Assembly (NCBI GenBank): GCA_034231615.1
Contig: CM067316.1
Location: forward strand, 32,676,009 to 32,740,008
Direction of reading: 5' to 3'
Origin: Meghimatium bilineatum
Lineage: Eukaryota > Mollusca > Gastropoda > Stylommatophora > Philomycidae
DNA: 64,000 nt
The notes under the pieces were generated by a model that saw only the letters and a list, made by a program, of their open reading frames with translations, was not told the origin of the DNA and ran no database searches. The position numbers and the translations under genes are program-made. Below are positions 1-11,110 of this stretch, one piece after another. How positions within the stretch are numbered: the stretch's first letter is position 1; each line of letters opens with the position of its first letter.

Positions 1-19
1 AGGAAGTGTTGATATGTAA

Positions 20-385
20 CTGTAGTAATATGTGACAATTCAATTATACGGATACGTTTCTGATATCTGACATTTATGCTGATACATTTCAGATATCTGA
101 CATTTATGCTGATAAATTTCTGATATTTGGCACATTTACTACATTTTATACTGCTATTTGAATTTCTGCTATGTAACATGTCCTCTACATGACATACTAT
201 GTGGCATTTACTATGTGATAACTTTGATACACTAATACACGATATACTTGTATATGACATTACTGCTATTTAACATTTCCTTCACGTGACATTTCTACTG
301 TGTGACATTTCTGTTTGTGTGACATTTCTGCTGTTTGACATTTCTGCTATGTGACATTTCTGCGATATGACATTTCTACTTCTGG
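20..385. repeat. Degenerate ~16-bp minisatellite (tgacatttctgctatg type)
   Basis: Loose tandem copies of a short unit built on tgacatttctgctatg, with variants such as gatatctgacatttatgctg. Copies are diverged, so the array is probably old. The same words return in the array at 1395-1695, which suggests one repeat field later interrupted by the LINE fragment between them. No coding signal. Confidence 0.7.
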
Positions 386-439
386 ATCTCATGGTATAAA
401 AACCATCACAATTAGTCATTCATTTTTACAGACTCCATG

Positions 440-975
440 TCAGTTTGAAAACTTGTCAACATACCGCATATGAAAATAAGATATTCTCCACATAGCAAGA
501 GCAGCACTCTTATCTCCGCATATTCATAAGTGTGACCATGCAATGGATCCCTGAGCATAGGGATAGATCGGATTTCAGGAAAGGAATTAGCAGACAGACT
601 TGCAAAAGGAGGCGCCTCAAAACAACAAAAGTGAAGATCTAGTAGTATAGAAACAGTCAAACAGTTTCTATGAAACAACACCAGGGAAATTTGGCTGAAC
701 AGATGGGAAAATGGGTTGATTGGTCGAACTTTATTTAGTGAAATAACGCATCCAACGAACAATGACAATATAAAGATACTCTTCAGGAGAAAACAATCAC
801 ATAGCTTTCATTTCCGATCAGGATATGTAGGAGTCAATAGCCATTTAAACTGTTAGAAACCCAATCAACTACCCATTTGTAGACACTGCTCTAATTCCAA
901 TAAAACTGAGGAACACCTCCGTATCGACTGACCTTACCTTTCAACTGCCAGGAACAATCTTTTACATATACCCTT
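440..975 (+). mobile_element. LINE fragment: end of RNase H domain plus C-terminal CxxC...H region
   Basis: The plus strand reads, across shifting frames, GKELADRLAKGGAS near 576-620. This is the closing motif of the RNase H domain found in some LINE polyproteins (usually GNExADxLA). Next comes a segment like the family tail (REIWLNRWENG; GYVGVNSHL near 822-850) and a Cys-rich stretch CRHCSNSNKTEEHL near 883-920, matching the usual CxxC...EHxxxxC tail. The 5' part is missing. Several stops and frame changes show it is dead. Family assignment is from motif memory. Confidence 0.72.
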
Positions 976-1090
976 AACGGTGATGGGGTTACAGTCTAGC
1001 AGAGTGCCCCCTCAAGCCGAGAAACAGGAGATGTTGGAGGTCTGTTGCAGTCAACCTTCGTAGCGAAGACGGTATTTCATGATGATAAAC
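976..1090 (+). mobile_element. 3' end of a second LINE family
   Basis: Reads SLAECPLKPRNRRCWRSVAV, then NLRSEDG. This is the C-terminus also seen on the minus strand at 58920-59125 (ECTTKTRDRRCWRYVAANLR), followed there and here by a short ATGATGAT-type tail. It sits directly against a different LINE (440-975), so the two look like separate insertions or a chimera. Confidence 0.7.
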
Positions 1091-1165
1091 AGTCGTGCTG
1101 ATAACTGTATAAATCACTTAGTCAACTTCAAAAGACCTGCACTTTTTAAAGAATGGCATTTTGCT

Positions 1166-1385
1166 GACAAAAGTAGAACTAATGAGCAATAATGTGCTGA
1201 CAAGAGTAGAACTACTCAGCAATATTGTGTTGACAAGAGTAGAACTACTCAGCAATATTGTGTTGACAAGAGTAGAACTACTCAGCAATATTGTGTTGAC
1301 AAGAGTAGAACTACTCAGCAATATTGTGTTGACAAGAGTAGAACTACTCAGCAATAATGTGCTGGTAATAATAAAACTACTCAGA
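1166..1385. repeat. 33-bp minisatellite, ~6.5 copies
   Basis: Unit contains gagtagaactactcagcaa. Internal copies are almost identical. The 33-bp length is a multiple of three, so both strands stay open (plus strand repeats TRVELLSNIVL), which creates artefactual ORFs. I do not call these genes. Confidence 0.9.
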
Positions 1386-1394
1386 TAACATATT

Positions 1395-1695
1395 TATCAT
1401 GTGCCATTTCTACTATGTGAGAGTAATGCTATTTGAAATTTATGCCACCTGACATTGTTGCTATGTGATATTTTTACTACGTGACATTGGTGCTATGTGA
1501 TATTTCTACTACGTGACATTGTTGCTATGTGATATGTCTACTACGTGTCATTGCTTTTATGTGATATTTCTACTACGTGACATTGCTGTTATGTGATATT
1601 TCTACTACGTGACATTGTTGCTATGTGATATTTCTACTACGTGACATTGCTGCTATGTGATATTTCTACTACGTGACATTGCTGCTAACAATATT
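1395..1695. repeat. 32-bp minisatellite, ~8 copies
   Basis: Unit contains gatatttctactacgtgaca, followed by ttgctgctatgt. Sharper in the middle, decaying at both edges. It shares vocabulary with the array at 20-385. Confidence 0.88.
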
Positions 1696-2480
1696 GCTGA
1701 CATTTATCATGACAGTACTGCTATATATTGTAATGTACTTACTGTGTTATAACATTCGTATTCAATGACAATAGTATGTAAGACCAACAAGTTAAGAATT
1801 CTCAATTATACTATATTGTTTCACAACATTACAACCATGTATCAGAAGTATGTTGTTACACGTGGTAATTCACAACTGTTATTTTCTCCTCACAAATTCT
1901 TTATTTTATTTTCGGTTAACATACAATTATTCTTGAATTTCGTTTCTTTGATTTGATTTTGCCTATCTTCAGAACAAAGAATTACCTGTCATGTGTGAGT
2001 GGCATATGAATAGATACATATTAATTCAAACCAAAAATAAATACAGTAAAATAAATATAATCAGTTAAATCGATATGAGAAGAGGACATGGCTGGATCCA
2101 ACACGTGTCAACCACCCCTCCTGTCTCTTTAGAATGCAAGTGCTTCATTAAGAATGCATTAACCAGGCAACTATACAAGACAAATATAATTAATTCCTTA
2201 GAAACACACGCAGTCTGCTTGATACTGAGAGATACGTAAAAAAAAAATAACCTGGTTGGTTCATAGAAAATACTCGGTAATAATTAGGTCTTTTTTTCGA
2301 CACCTGCATCTTCAGTTGATGAATTAAGTAGCGGACCAAGAAGGGAAGCGGGAAAACTTGTTGATAATTGATAACTGGCATGTTCTAGAATCTAGATATT
2401 ATTCTTAACATAAATCTCTTGCAGTAATTCTAATAGTATAGTGCAGTAATTCTAGTAGTATGTAGCAGCGATTCTAGTAG
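1696..2480. other. Unassigned AT-rich stretch
   Basis: No convincing gene. Near 2316-2380 is a short block (aattaagtagcgg ... ttgataattgata) that recurs near 5480-5540 with opposed tatcaatta-like ends, perhaps a tiny foldback element. Confidence 0.4.
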
Positions 2481-2489
2481 TAAAAAACC

Positions 2490-2690
2490 CAGTAAAGTAG
2501 CCCATAGCTTTTATTAATGCCGTAGGGGTGTGAGATGTTAGCGATCTCACATTTCACAGGATCTGCAAATGAGGACGGTAGCCATCTCCTTTCCCTCACA
2601 GTCTTTACTTCCCGGATTAATCCAGTACCCATTTTTAAGGCTGGGTCGACCTGGGAGCCGTTGCGATCTGAAATTATACGTTCTAGTAGT
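2490..2690 (-). mobile_element. SINE body, minus strand, 5'-truncated
   Basis: Reverse complement matches the SINE at about 41075-41350 over roughly 190 bp: the ggctcccaggtcgaccc-like core, the ggattaatccggg-like segment, gagatcgctaacatctcaca, and the end acggcattaataaaa followed by a tttac-rich tail. The tRNA-like head is absent here. Confidence 0.78.
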
Positions 2691-2734
2691 ATAGAACAAC
2701 AATTATAACAGAATAGAGCAGCAATTCTAATAGT

Positions 2735-3356
2735 ATAGTACACATGTGATACACCCATGTTATAAGTACATGTGATACACCCATGTGATATATACATGTG
2801 ATACGCCCATGTTATAAGTACATGTGATACACCCATGTTATGCACACATGTGATACACCCATGTTATGCACACATGTGATACGCCCATGTTATACAGACA
2901 TGTGATACACCCATGTTATGCACACATGTGATACACCCATGTTATGCACACATGTGATACACCCATGTTATGCACACATGTGATACACCCATGTTATGCA
3001 CACATGTGATACACCCATGTTATGCACACATGTGATACACCCATGTTATGCACACATGTGATACACCCATGTTATGCACACATGTGATTCGCCCATGTTA
3101 TACAGACATGTGATACACCCATGTTATGCACACATGTGATACACCCATGTTATGCACACATGTGATACGCCCATGTTATACAGACATGTGATACACCCAT
3201 GTTATGCACACATGTGATACACCCATGTTATGCACACATGTGATACACCCATGTTATGCACACATGTGATACACCCATGTTATGCACACATGTGATACAC
3301 CCATGTTATGCACACATGTGATACACCCATGTTATGCACACATGTGATACACCCAT

Positions 3357-3360
<4 letters not shown>
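2735..3360. repeat. 26-bp minisatellite, ~24 copies
   Basis: Unit tgatacacccatgttatgca plus cacatg. Each unit contains the near-palindrome cacatgtg at its junction. Copies are highly homogeneous, with a few variants carrying a cagacatgtg or atacgccc change. It runs directly into dinucleotide repeats at 3358. Confidence 0.93.
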
Positions 3361-3396
<36 letters not shown>

Positions 3397-3411
3397 CATG
3401 TGATACACACA

Positions 3412-3469
<58 letters not shown>

Positions 3470-3470
3470 A
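3358..3470. repeat. Compound (TA)n / (AC)n / (TG)n microsatellite
   Basis: Alternating purine-pyrimidine tracts: TA run about 3359-3390, AC run about 3404-3424, TA about 3425-3443, TG about 3444-3468. AC/TG tracts can adopt Z-DNA and TA tracts can extrude cruciforms. Open frames of the CITHTHTHIYIYI type over this region are artefacts. Confidence 0.92.
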
Positions 3471-3684
3471 TAACAAGCATGTTTCAAAATCTTGGTGATA
3501 AAGTACAGGCATAGAGACAAAGAATAGTGGCACTTGTACCTGGCATGCACGTTGTAAGAGTCGAATAAGAAGACTTTAGGTGCAGTTGTATGTCTCATTA
3601 TAGAGCATCTGTGACCTAGTAATTACTATAAAAAAGGCGATGTAAGGTAAAAGGCGCACATATCGCATCCATTATGTAAATTAT

Positions 3685-3735
3685 GACACAATGCATTTCG
3701 TTCTCTGGACTACATCCTGCAAGTCTGCAGGGGTT
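3685..3735 (+). mobile_element. Short fragment of a dispersed repeat (GAA-tailed family)
   Basis: Contains gcatttcgttctctggacta followed by catcctgcaa, the inverse of copies near 16560, 55950 and 62430. Orientation is opposite to those three. Only about 45 bp is recognisable. Confidence 0.5.
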
Positions 3736-3779
3736 TAGGAACAAACGCAGAGAAAAGAGAACGAGTTATGTATGCGGAT

Positions 3780-4295
3780 GTTCATATAACTATTCGCTAA
3801 ACCCTTTGTTGCCTTTCAGCGCCAGGGGTAGAAAAGTTTTCTTGAGAAGACCCTCCTGTGTGCTGAGTATATTGTGGAGTTTATCGCCTCTTTTTTTTCG
3901 GTAGTCCATCTTTTTCGTGGTCAGCCTCTAGGTCTGCCTTCAATGTTTCTGTCTAGCATAGTTTGCTGTGGTATGCTGTCTGATGGTAGTCTGCTGATGT
4001 GTGCAAACCATTTTATCTGTTGTCTCTTAATATATTCCAAGATTGGAGTGGTACCGGTTCTTTGTCTAATGTCTTCATTTCTCACTCTGTCTCTTAGCGA
4101 TATTTCTAGGATTCTGCGTACGAATGCCATTTCAGCTGTCACACGTTTACGTTTATCTTGTGCTGTCGTTGTCCATGGTTGGCAGTGGTAACACAGCGTT
4201 GGTATAATAATTTTTGTGAATAGTGTTATTTTGGTGTTTACATTTACATTTCTGAAAATTGGTGTAATTTGCCCTAGGGCTTGGTATGCTATTGA
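3780..4295 (-). mobile_element. LINE fragment, C-terminal region
   Basis: The minus strand reads TLCYHCQPWTTTAQDKRKR, then VTAEMAFVRRILEISLRDRV and RNEDIRQRTGTTPILEYIKR, then QQIKWFAHISRLPSD. This is the well-known post-RT region of non-LTR elements (LLYGxETW ... RRxLxxxxRDRxRNExI ... QQIKWFGH). It is 5'-truncated, with a readable frame at 3921-4142. No 3' tail is obvious. Confidence 0.85.
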
Positions 4296-4344
4296 GATCT
4301 ATTGACATATTCAGTTCATATTTTATTCAGTTCATATAACTGAA

Positions 4345-5455
4345 TCGCTGTAATGTGTATCTACTTTCAACTATATAGTCTCTGTGACTGCACGGCTGCA
4401 ATGTGGATGGATCTACTTTCAACTACATAGCCTGTTTGACTGCATGGCTGTAATGTGGGTGGACCTACTTTCAACTAAATAGCATGTGTGACTGCATAAT
4501 TGTAATGTGGATTTATCTACTTTCAACTAAATAGCATGTGTGACTGCATAATTGTAATGTGGATTTATCTACTTTCAACTAAATAGCATGTGTGACTGCA
4601 TAATTGTAATGTGGATTTATCTACTTTCAACTAAATAGCATGTGTGACTGCATAATTGTAATGTGGATTTATCTACTTTCAACTAAATAGCATGTGTGAC
4701 TGCATAATTGTAATGTGGATTTATCTACTTTCAACTAAATAGCCTGTGTGACTGCACGGCTGCAATGTGGATGGACCTACATTCAACTAAATAGCCTGTG
4801 TGACATCATGCTGTACTGTGGGTGGATCTACTTTCAACGAAATAGCATGTGTGACTGCATGGCTGTAATGTGGATGGACCTACATTCAACTAAATAGCCT
4901 GTGTGACATCATGCTGTACTGTGGGTGGATCTACTTTCAACGAAATAGCATGTGTGACTGCATGGCTGTAATGTGGATGGGCCTACTTTCAACTAAATAG
5001 CCTGTGTGACTGCATGGCTGTAATGTGGGTGGATCTACTTTCAACTAAATAGCCTGGTTAACTGCATAGCTGTAATGTGGGTGGTTCTACTATGAACTAA
5101 ATAGCCTGTGTGACTGCATGGCTGTAATGTGGGTGAATCTACTTTCAACTAAATAGCCTGTGTGAGTGCATGGCTGTAATGTGGGTGAATCTACTTTCAA
5201 CTAAATAGCCTGTGTGACTGCATGGATGTAATGTGGGTGGATCTACTTTCAACTAAATAGCCTGTGTGAGTGCATGGCTGTAATGTGGGTGAATCTACTT
5301 TCAACTAAATAGCCTGTGTAACTGCATGGATGTAATGTGGGTGGATCTACTTTCAACTAAATAGCCTGTGTGACTGCATGGATGTAATGTGGGTGGATCT
5401 ACTTTTAACTAAATAGCATGTGTGACTGCATTGATGCAGTATCGATGGATATGTT
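4345..5455. repeat. 52-bp minisatellite, ~21 copies with subfamilies
   Basis: Core ctactttcaactaaatagcc followed by tgtgtgactgcatggctgta. Five consecutive copies at about 4490-4740 carry the same variant (cataattgtaatgtggattt) and look recently amplified. Another pair near 4760-4960 forms a two-unit higher-order repeat with a catgctgtactg deletion variant. Confidence 0.92.
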
Positions 5456-5479
5456 TTCAACTGAACAATATATGTGAAT

Positions 5480-5545
5480 TATCAATTAAGTAGCGGCCCA
5501 TGTGTGAGAAGGGAGAAAACGTATTGCTAATTGATAGTCGCTACA
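5480..5545. repeat. Small foldback-like repeat, second copy
   Basis: Contains atcaattaagtagcgg ... gctaattgatagt, the same block as at about 2316-2380. Its ends (tatcaatta type) are inverted relative to each other. Two copies only, so MITE status is a guess. Confidence 0.35.
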
Positions 5546-5679
5546 ATATGGCTGTACTTTCAATTAAACAACCTATGTCCCTGATAGCTACAATTTGGCA
5601 ATCATGTAAGCAAGTAATACACAATTCGGGAAAGTTACATGTAGATGATTGCACATATTATATGCGGTGAAACCACAGA

Positions 5680-6290
5680 TAATTCGACAGGTGAAGACAT
5701 TGTGTATGTAATAACGAGACAGGTGAAGACATTGTGTATGTAATAAAGAGACAGGTGAAGACATTGTGTATGTAATAAAGAGACAGGTGAAGACATTGTG
5801 TATGTAATAAAGAGACAGGTGAAGACATTGTGTATGTAATAAAGAGACAGGTGAAGACATTGTGTATGTAATAAAGAGACAGGTGAAGACATTGTGTATG
5901 TAATAAAGAGACAGGTGAAGACATTGTGTATGTAAATATCATAAAGAGAGAGATGAAGACAGTGTATAAGTAATAAAGAGACATATCAAAAAGTTTGTAT
6001 ATGTAATAAATAGGTAGAAGAAGACATTATACATGTTATAAAGAGACAGATGAAGACGATGTGGTAGTAATAAAGAAAGATATTAAGACCTTTTGTATAT
6101 GTAATAAAGAGTGACATATTAAGACGTTTGTATATGTAATAAAGAGATATATTTAGATGTTTGTATTTGTAATAAAGAGACATATTAAGACGTTTGTATA
6201 CGTAATAAAGAGCCATTAAGACATTTGTATATGTAATAAATAGACAGATAAAGACACTATATATGTAACATAAAAATAGTTGAAGACACT
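5680..6290. repeat. 32-bp minisatellite, ~8 clean copies then diverged copies
   Basis: Unit acaggtgaagacattgtgta then tgtaataaagag. About 5690-5935 is nearly perfect. From about 5940 to 6290 the unit decays (gacatattaagacgtttgta variants). Minus-strand frames reading FITYTMSSPVSLLHTQCLHL are artefacts of the unit. Confidence 0.92.
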
Positions 6291-6379
6291 CTATATGTTG
6301 GTGTTCGTCCACCACAAGTGATTATGATCATTTGGTACATCCACTATTGAAAATTCGGTTAGAGGTATGTCCTTGATTG

Positions 6380-6960
6380 TGAGTTAGTAGATGGCTAATA
6401 AGCTCTATTCGTTCCATACATGTCTCGGATAGTTTGAGCATGAGATGACCACTGTAGATTGATTTTGGTCAACCCGTGACGTTGTAGTTTCTCTTCGCTG
6501 TTGTGCTTCTGCACGTCTTTTCACAGGTGGTTGTGTCTCTTTTGACAGTAGAGCGCCATGTAGGGTTAATTTGTGGGAGTTCTTGCCATGTATCTTGGTC
6601 TATTTCAAAGGTTTTCAGTGAGGTCTTTAATGTCCATGTAGCGCTTATTTTGGGCACCTTGAGAACGTTTGCCCTACTGCAGCTCACCATATAGAAGTAT
6701 CTTTGGCAGGCGTTGATCTGTAACACATGACTAGCGAATATGTTTCTGTATCAGAATAGTGTCAATGCTATGCATACCAGATCTGTCAATGACAGTGGTA
6801 TCCGGAATCTTGGCTTGTCATTTGAATGTATTTTTGTGTGTGCCGTGCTGACTGAAACCAACAATGCTCATTTCACTCAGAGCTGCAAATATCAATGGTG
6901 TACCTTACTAGCTCTTTCACAATCAGGACTATAACTTTTCGTCCAACAGGTCTATTTGTG
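6380..6960 (-). mobile_element. RTE-type LINE fragment, C-terminal region with finger remnant
   Basis: The minus strand reads LKTSLKTFEIDQDTWQELPQ then INPTWRSTVKRDTTTCEKTC. This matches the tail of the better-preserved copy at 43260-44165 (LKDFDINQDTWEELVQNRST). The downstream zinc-finger end (IELISHLLTHNQG-like) can be partly followed toward 6400. 5'-truncated and broken. Confidence 0.82.
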
Positions 6961-7450
6961 TTTTAGTCATTGTAAAGAAGTGTGCGTACATTCCATGCAC
7001 CTAAAGTCAGTGGAAATACTTTATCCCTTCGAGTGAATTTTCGTGGTTGTAAAAATGACCAGCATTGGGGATATTGATTTAAGTGAGGAAGATTTTTGCC
7101 ATGAATCGACTTCACTATATTGTCGAACCTCATTTAAAATTATTGGCAAGACTTATTGAGACGACTGGAAATGAAGTTCGGTATAGTGGATGACGATAGT
7201 TTTCTATACGTGTCTCGCTCACTATAACCAATGAGGTTCACATTGCGTTGCTAGGGTTCGCCTGTTAAACACAGTGAGCCGATACAACTATGTGCTTCAT
7301 ATGTATTTGTTTTCGTTAATCCTTTATTTCTGTAATATATCGTTTGCATGCTCTGGCCCCGGCTTTGTAGCCATCGTGCCTGTAACGAGTTTTGGGGGAC
7401 ACTGTCTGAAAATAGTCTGGAAGCATGTGAAACCCACTTTATCTGTTGTC
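6961..7450. other. Unassigned
   Basis: Mixed-composition DNA without a supported gene. The short open frame at 7274-7456 has no recognisable motif. Confidence 0.4.
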
Positions 7451-7454
7451 TTCT

Positions 7455-7770
7455 GATGTAATCCAGAATTCACATTAAGTGTGTTAGTCTTCTAATGAAA
7501 TCCAGAATTGAGATTACGTTTGTTAGTCTTCTGATGTAATCCAGAATTGACATCACGTTTGTTAGTTTCTGATGTAATCGAGAATTGACATTACGTTTGT
7601 TAGTTTCTGATGTAATCCAGAATTGACATTACGTTTGTTAGTTTCTGATGTAATCCAGAATTGACATTACGTTTGTTAGTCTTCTGATGTAATCCAGAAT
7701 TGACATTATGTTTGTTAGTCTTCTGATGTAATCCAGAATTTACATTGTGTTTGTTAGTCTTCTGATGCTT
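7455..7770. repeat. 39-bp minisatellite, ~8 copies, made of LINE-like sequence
   Basis: Unit cttctgatgtaatccagaat then tgacattacgtttgttagt. It is a multiple of three in most copies, so the minus strand reads QKTNKHNVNSGLH repeatedly. It is fused to LINE coding sequence at 7780-7880, see findings. Confidence 0.9.
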
Positions 7771-7779
7771 TCGTTTCTG

Positions 7780-7880
7780 GTTTTTATCTCTTATTGTCAC
7801 TCCGAGGATTCCACGTAGACAAGTCATTTCTGCTGTAACACATTTTCTTTACTCTCCATGTTTCCTACGTGCATTTTCGT
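7780..7880 (-). mobile_element. LINE scrap adjoining the 39-bp array
   Basis: The minus strand reads CVTAEMTCLRGILGVTIRDK then NQKRKHQ, the LINE post-RT motif (AEMxxLRxIxGVTxRDxxRNExI). It then enters the tandem array in the same reading frame. Confidence 0.7.
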
Positions 7881-8149
7881 TCTAAGCTGTCGATTTGCAA
7901 CACCAGTCAAACTGTTAATTATATTATATTTGTAATAAATAGACAAATGAAATCATTTTACAAGTTATAGCAAAACGGGTCTCATAGTGATAAAGAAAGA
8001 TTGAATTCATGTAACACAACTATGATGAAGTTATAGAAACACATTGACAGAAATGGTTGAATTCAAGTAATAATGGTACTGAGAAAGATTGAAAATGTGT
8101 AACACTGTGACAGATACGTGGTTGAGAATTTGCCTGTGAATTACTTAAA

Positions 8150-8260
8150 ATCATAATGTAGACGATGGGATTTGAACCTGGTCCGTTAAGATGGCACCCA
8201 CTCGTCTTGCAACTTGAGTCAACATATGTTTCATATTCGACCACACCTCATCCCTAAACA
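8150..8260 (-). mobile_element. tRNA-derived SINE fragment
   Basis: The minus strand carries a B-box-like ggttcaaatccc preceded by gttgcaagacgagtgggtgcc, the same organisation as the SINE copies at 27348-27954, 39721-40155 and 63948-64000. It does not fold as an intact tRNA by eye. Confidence 0.65.
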
Positions 8261-8395
8261 TTAGCACACAAAGAAGCCATGGTTGATGCACTATGATTTT
8301 TTCTGTATAAATTCTTCCTCGTTGCTTCTATATTACTGGTTTGTTCTTGTGAGCTTCAGACAAGCTGCCCAACAAACACGTAGTAGAGCAAAACG

Positions 8396-9270
8396 TAAGA
8401 GCTGTTGAACAGCTCACAGACTACCCACAGGCTACTATTAGTAAGAGCTGTTGAACAGCTCACAGACTACCCACAGGCTACTATTAGTAAGAGCTGTTGA
8501 ACAGCTCACAGACTACCCACAGGCTACTATTAGTAAGAGCTGTTGAACAGCTCACAGACTACCCACAGGCTACTATTAGTAAGAGCTGTTGAACAGCTTA
8601 CAGACTACCCACAGGCTACTATTAGTAAGATCTGTTGAACAGCTCACAGACTACCCACAGGCTACTATTAGTAAGATCTGTTGAACAGCTCACAGACTAC
8701 ACACAGGCTACTATTAGTAAGAGCTGTTGAACAGCTCACAGACTACCCACAGGCTACTATTAGTAAGAGCTGTTGAACAGCTCACAGACTACCCACATGC
8801 TACTATTAGTAAGATCTGTTGAACAGCTCACAGACTACACACAGGCTACTATTAGTAAGAGCTGTTGAACAGCTCACAGACTACCCACAGGCTACTATTA
8901 GTAAGAGCTGTTGAACAGCTTATAGACTACCCACAGGATACTATTAGTAAGAGTTGTTGAACAGCTCACAGACTGCCCACAGGCTACTATCAGTAAGATC
9001 TGTTGAACAGTTCACAGACTACCCACAGGCTACTATTAGTAAGATCTGTTGAACAGCTCACAGACTACCCACAGGCTACTATTAGTAAGATCTGTTGAAC
9101 AGCTCACAGACTACCCACAGGCTACTATTAGTAAGATCTGTTGAACAGCTCACAGACTACACACAGGCTACTATTAGTAAGAGCTGTTGAACATCTCACA
9201 GACTACCCACAGGCTACTATTAGTAAGAGCTGTTGAACAGCTCACAGACTACCCACAGGCTACTATTAGG
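8396..9270. repeat. 46-bp minisatellite, ~19 copies, with a hairpin in each unit
   Basis: Unit aagagctgttgaacagctca then cagactacccacaggctact and attagt. Each unit carries the quasi-palindrome gagctgttgaacagctc (8-bp arms, 1-nt centre). About seven copies carry agatctg in place of agagctg, which breaks the palindrome. The two forms occur in blocks, so conversion or block duplication is likely. Confidence 0.95.
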
Positions 9271-9289
9271 ACGTACCTCCTTCATCATC

Positions 9290-10020
9290 ATCATTCATGT
9301 TAAACTCTATCCTGTTTTCTTTTGATTTTTTTGTGAGGCGTTGCAGGATTGAATGACCATCGGTGTGGCAGCTTGATTTACGTCAATATTGCGAAGTCTC
9401 AGAATATTGGTTAACTCCTTCAATCTACCTTCTTCTCGGTCTTCCTCAGCATCGTGCTGTTTAATTGTTCACTTTGTACGCTCCTGCCGCTGACGAATTT
9501 CACTCTCATTGTGGCCAAATCATTTGAGTCTCTGTTTTTCAATAGATTAGCCACCAAACGTTGTTCCAGCAGTTCTAATCTCTTCATTCCTCATATAATC
9601 TCTTCTTGTTCTGTTTGCTGCTTTTCTCAGATATCTTATTTCAAACGTAGTAAGCTCGCTCTAGTGTTCTTTAGTTAGTGTTCATGTCTAACATGAATAC
9701 ACAATTTTGGTATGAAGAGTGAATTTACTATTCGCATTTTGGTTTCCATCAGGATATATTTGTGTATCAAAATTGGTGTTAGTTCATAATTTACGTAGTT
9801 GATATTTTGAATTCTTGTCTCGAGCTCTCTGTCGGTTCTTCTCTCGTCTGAAAAATGCGCCCAGGAAATTTTAATTTTTGCTCTTGTTTCAGTAGTTCAT
9901 TATTTTTCTTCATCTTCATTGTATTGGTTTTTCTACCTATAGACATTACTTCTGTATTTTTTTCTGTATTGATCTTCATGTTATTGAGACAGCTTTTGTT
10001 GAGTAAGTCTATGTGATCCT
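9290..10020 (-). mobile_element. LINE fragment, RT C-terminus
   Basis: The minus strand near 9791-9979 reads MKINTEKNTEVMSIGRKTNT, the standard LINE motif after the RT catalytic box (MKINxxKTEVMxIxR). Other frames continue with post-RT sequence toward 9430. It lies immediately beside the 46-bp array. Truncated at both ends. Confidence 0.72.
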
Positions 10021-10970
10021 ACAGGGTCATAAGTATCTTTCAAATGTTCATTAACCACAAGGTCACAAAATTATGTTAGTGATTGCAAGAAGTACGTCAG
10101 ATGTAAGGTTCTGCTAGTGATGGTTGACGTTTACATCAGTTAAAACGTTCTGGCAGCGATGGTAATATATATATATATATATGCTTATATTTGGATTGCG
10201 GTATGTTGCAAAGTGCGATATTGAATTTTAAGAATATGCCTATAAAGTAGAGATAAATATGAATATGAAGTGAGTAACATTAGACAAATTAAAGAGTTGA
10301 AATATATAAACGAATTATATTAAGTCAAGGTGGATGGCGTGGAATAAGTAAGGTTAATATAACATTGTAGAGTTAATTGTTTAGGATATACATGCACTAG
10401 TAATTTTTCTCTACGTTTTTTCTGAAACTTCTGCCTGATAGATGAATGTAGTCTGAAGAACAGAATGCTTTGCATTGCGATACAACACGCCTGAAATATA
10501 TTCGCACTTCAGTTTGACACAAACGATTCTGCATGGATGACACATTTCTCAGGATGTTGGTACCAAAACTCGCATCACACGTTCAATTGTCACCACTTTC
10601 ATCATGTCTAACAGGTCTATTGTAAATATGTTTCCCTTCAGTTTTGGTTCAAACCGATTTTAAAGTTAGGAAATAAGTTTATATAATTGTAAGAGCCAGG
10701 GCCGTAGATATGACTTTGGTAATGGGGAAGGGTTTATCTAAAATTTAAAAAACAAGCTAATTGTTTAATGAATGTGTGATTCTGGATTATGTTTGTTTTG
10801 GGTAAGCTGTTAAAGGTCGGGTTATCAAAGAAATTACCAAGGTGAAAGTGTGTTACAGCCAACCAATCATCCATCGCATTGTTAAGAGTGTACACTTTTA
10901 AGGGTAACAGAATACAAATGTACAGCTCCAGAGTACGCAACATTAAATAGGTATTCTATATAGAGACGTA
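10021..10970. other. Unassigned AT-rich DNA with a short (TA)n run
   Basis: A TA dinucleotide run sits near 10164-10181. I see no gene. Confidence 0.4.
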
Positions 10971-10974
10971 TACG

Positions 10975-11110
10975 ACGATGATGCAGTGATATATCAGATT
11001 GCTTAAACATGTCTCTAGCTGCGGTAGGTCAACTCGCCCGAATCACAGAGTGCTTAGTGAATGCATAAGGAAGACCACGTTCTGGAAAGAAGATGTCACG
11101 TGATGATGAT
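10975..11110 (+). mobile_element. LINE 3' end (IRKTTFWKEDVT type)
   Basis: The plus strand reads CIRKTTFWKEDVT then stop, followed by gatgatgat. The same terminal motif occurs at 16925-16975 (LIRKTMFLKEYVT) and 58255-58302 (FIGKTTFWKEYVT), so three LINE copies share this C-terminus. Confidence 0.68.

Noticed and set aside
8396-9270. CRISPR-like regular spacing
   Set aside because: Units are contiguous without unique spacers, and the window is eukaryotic. It is a minisatellite.
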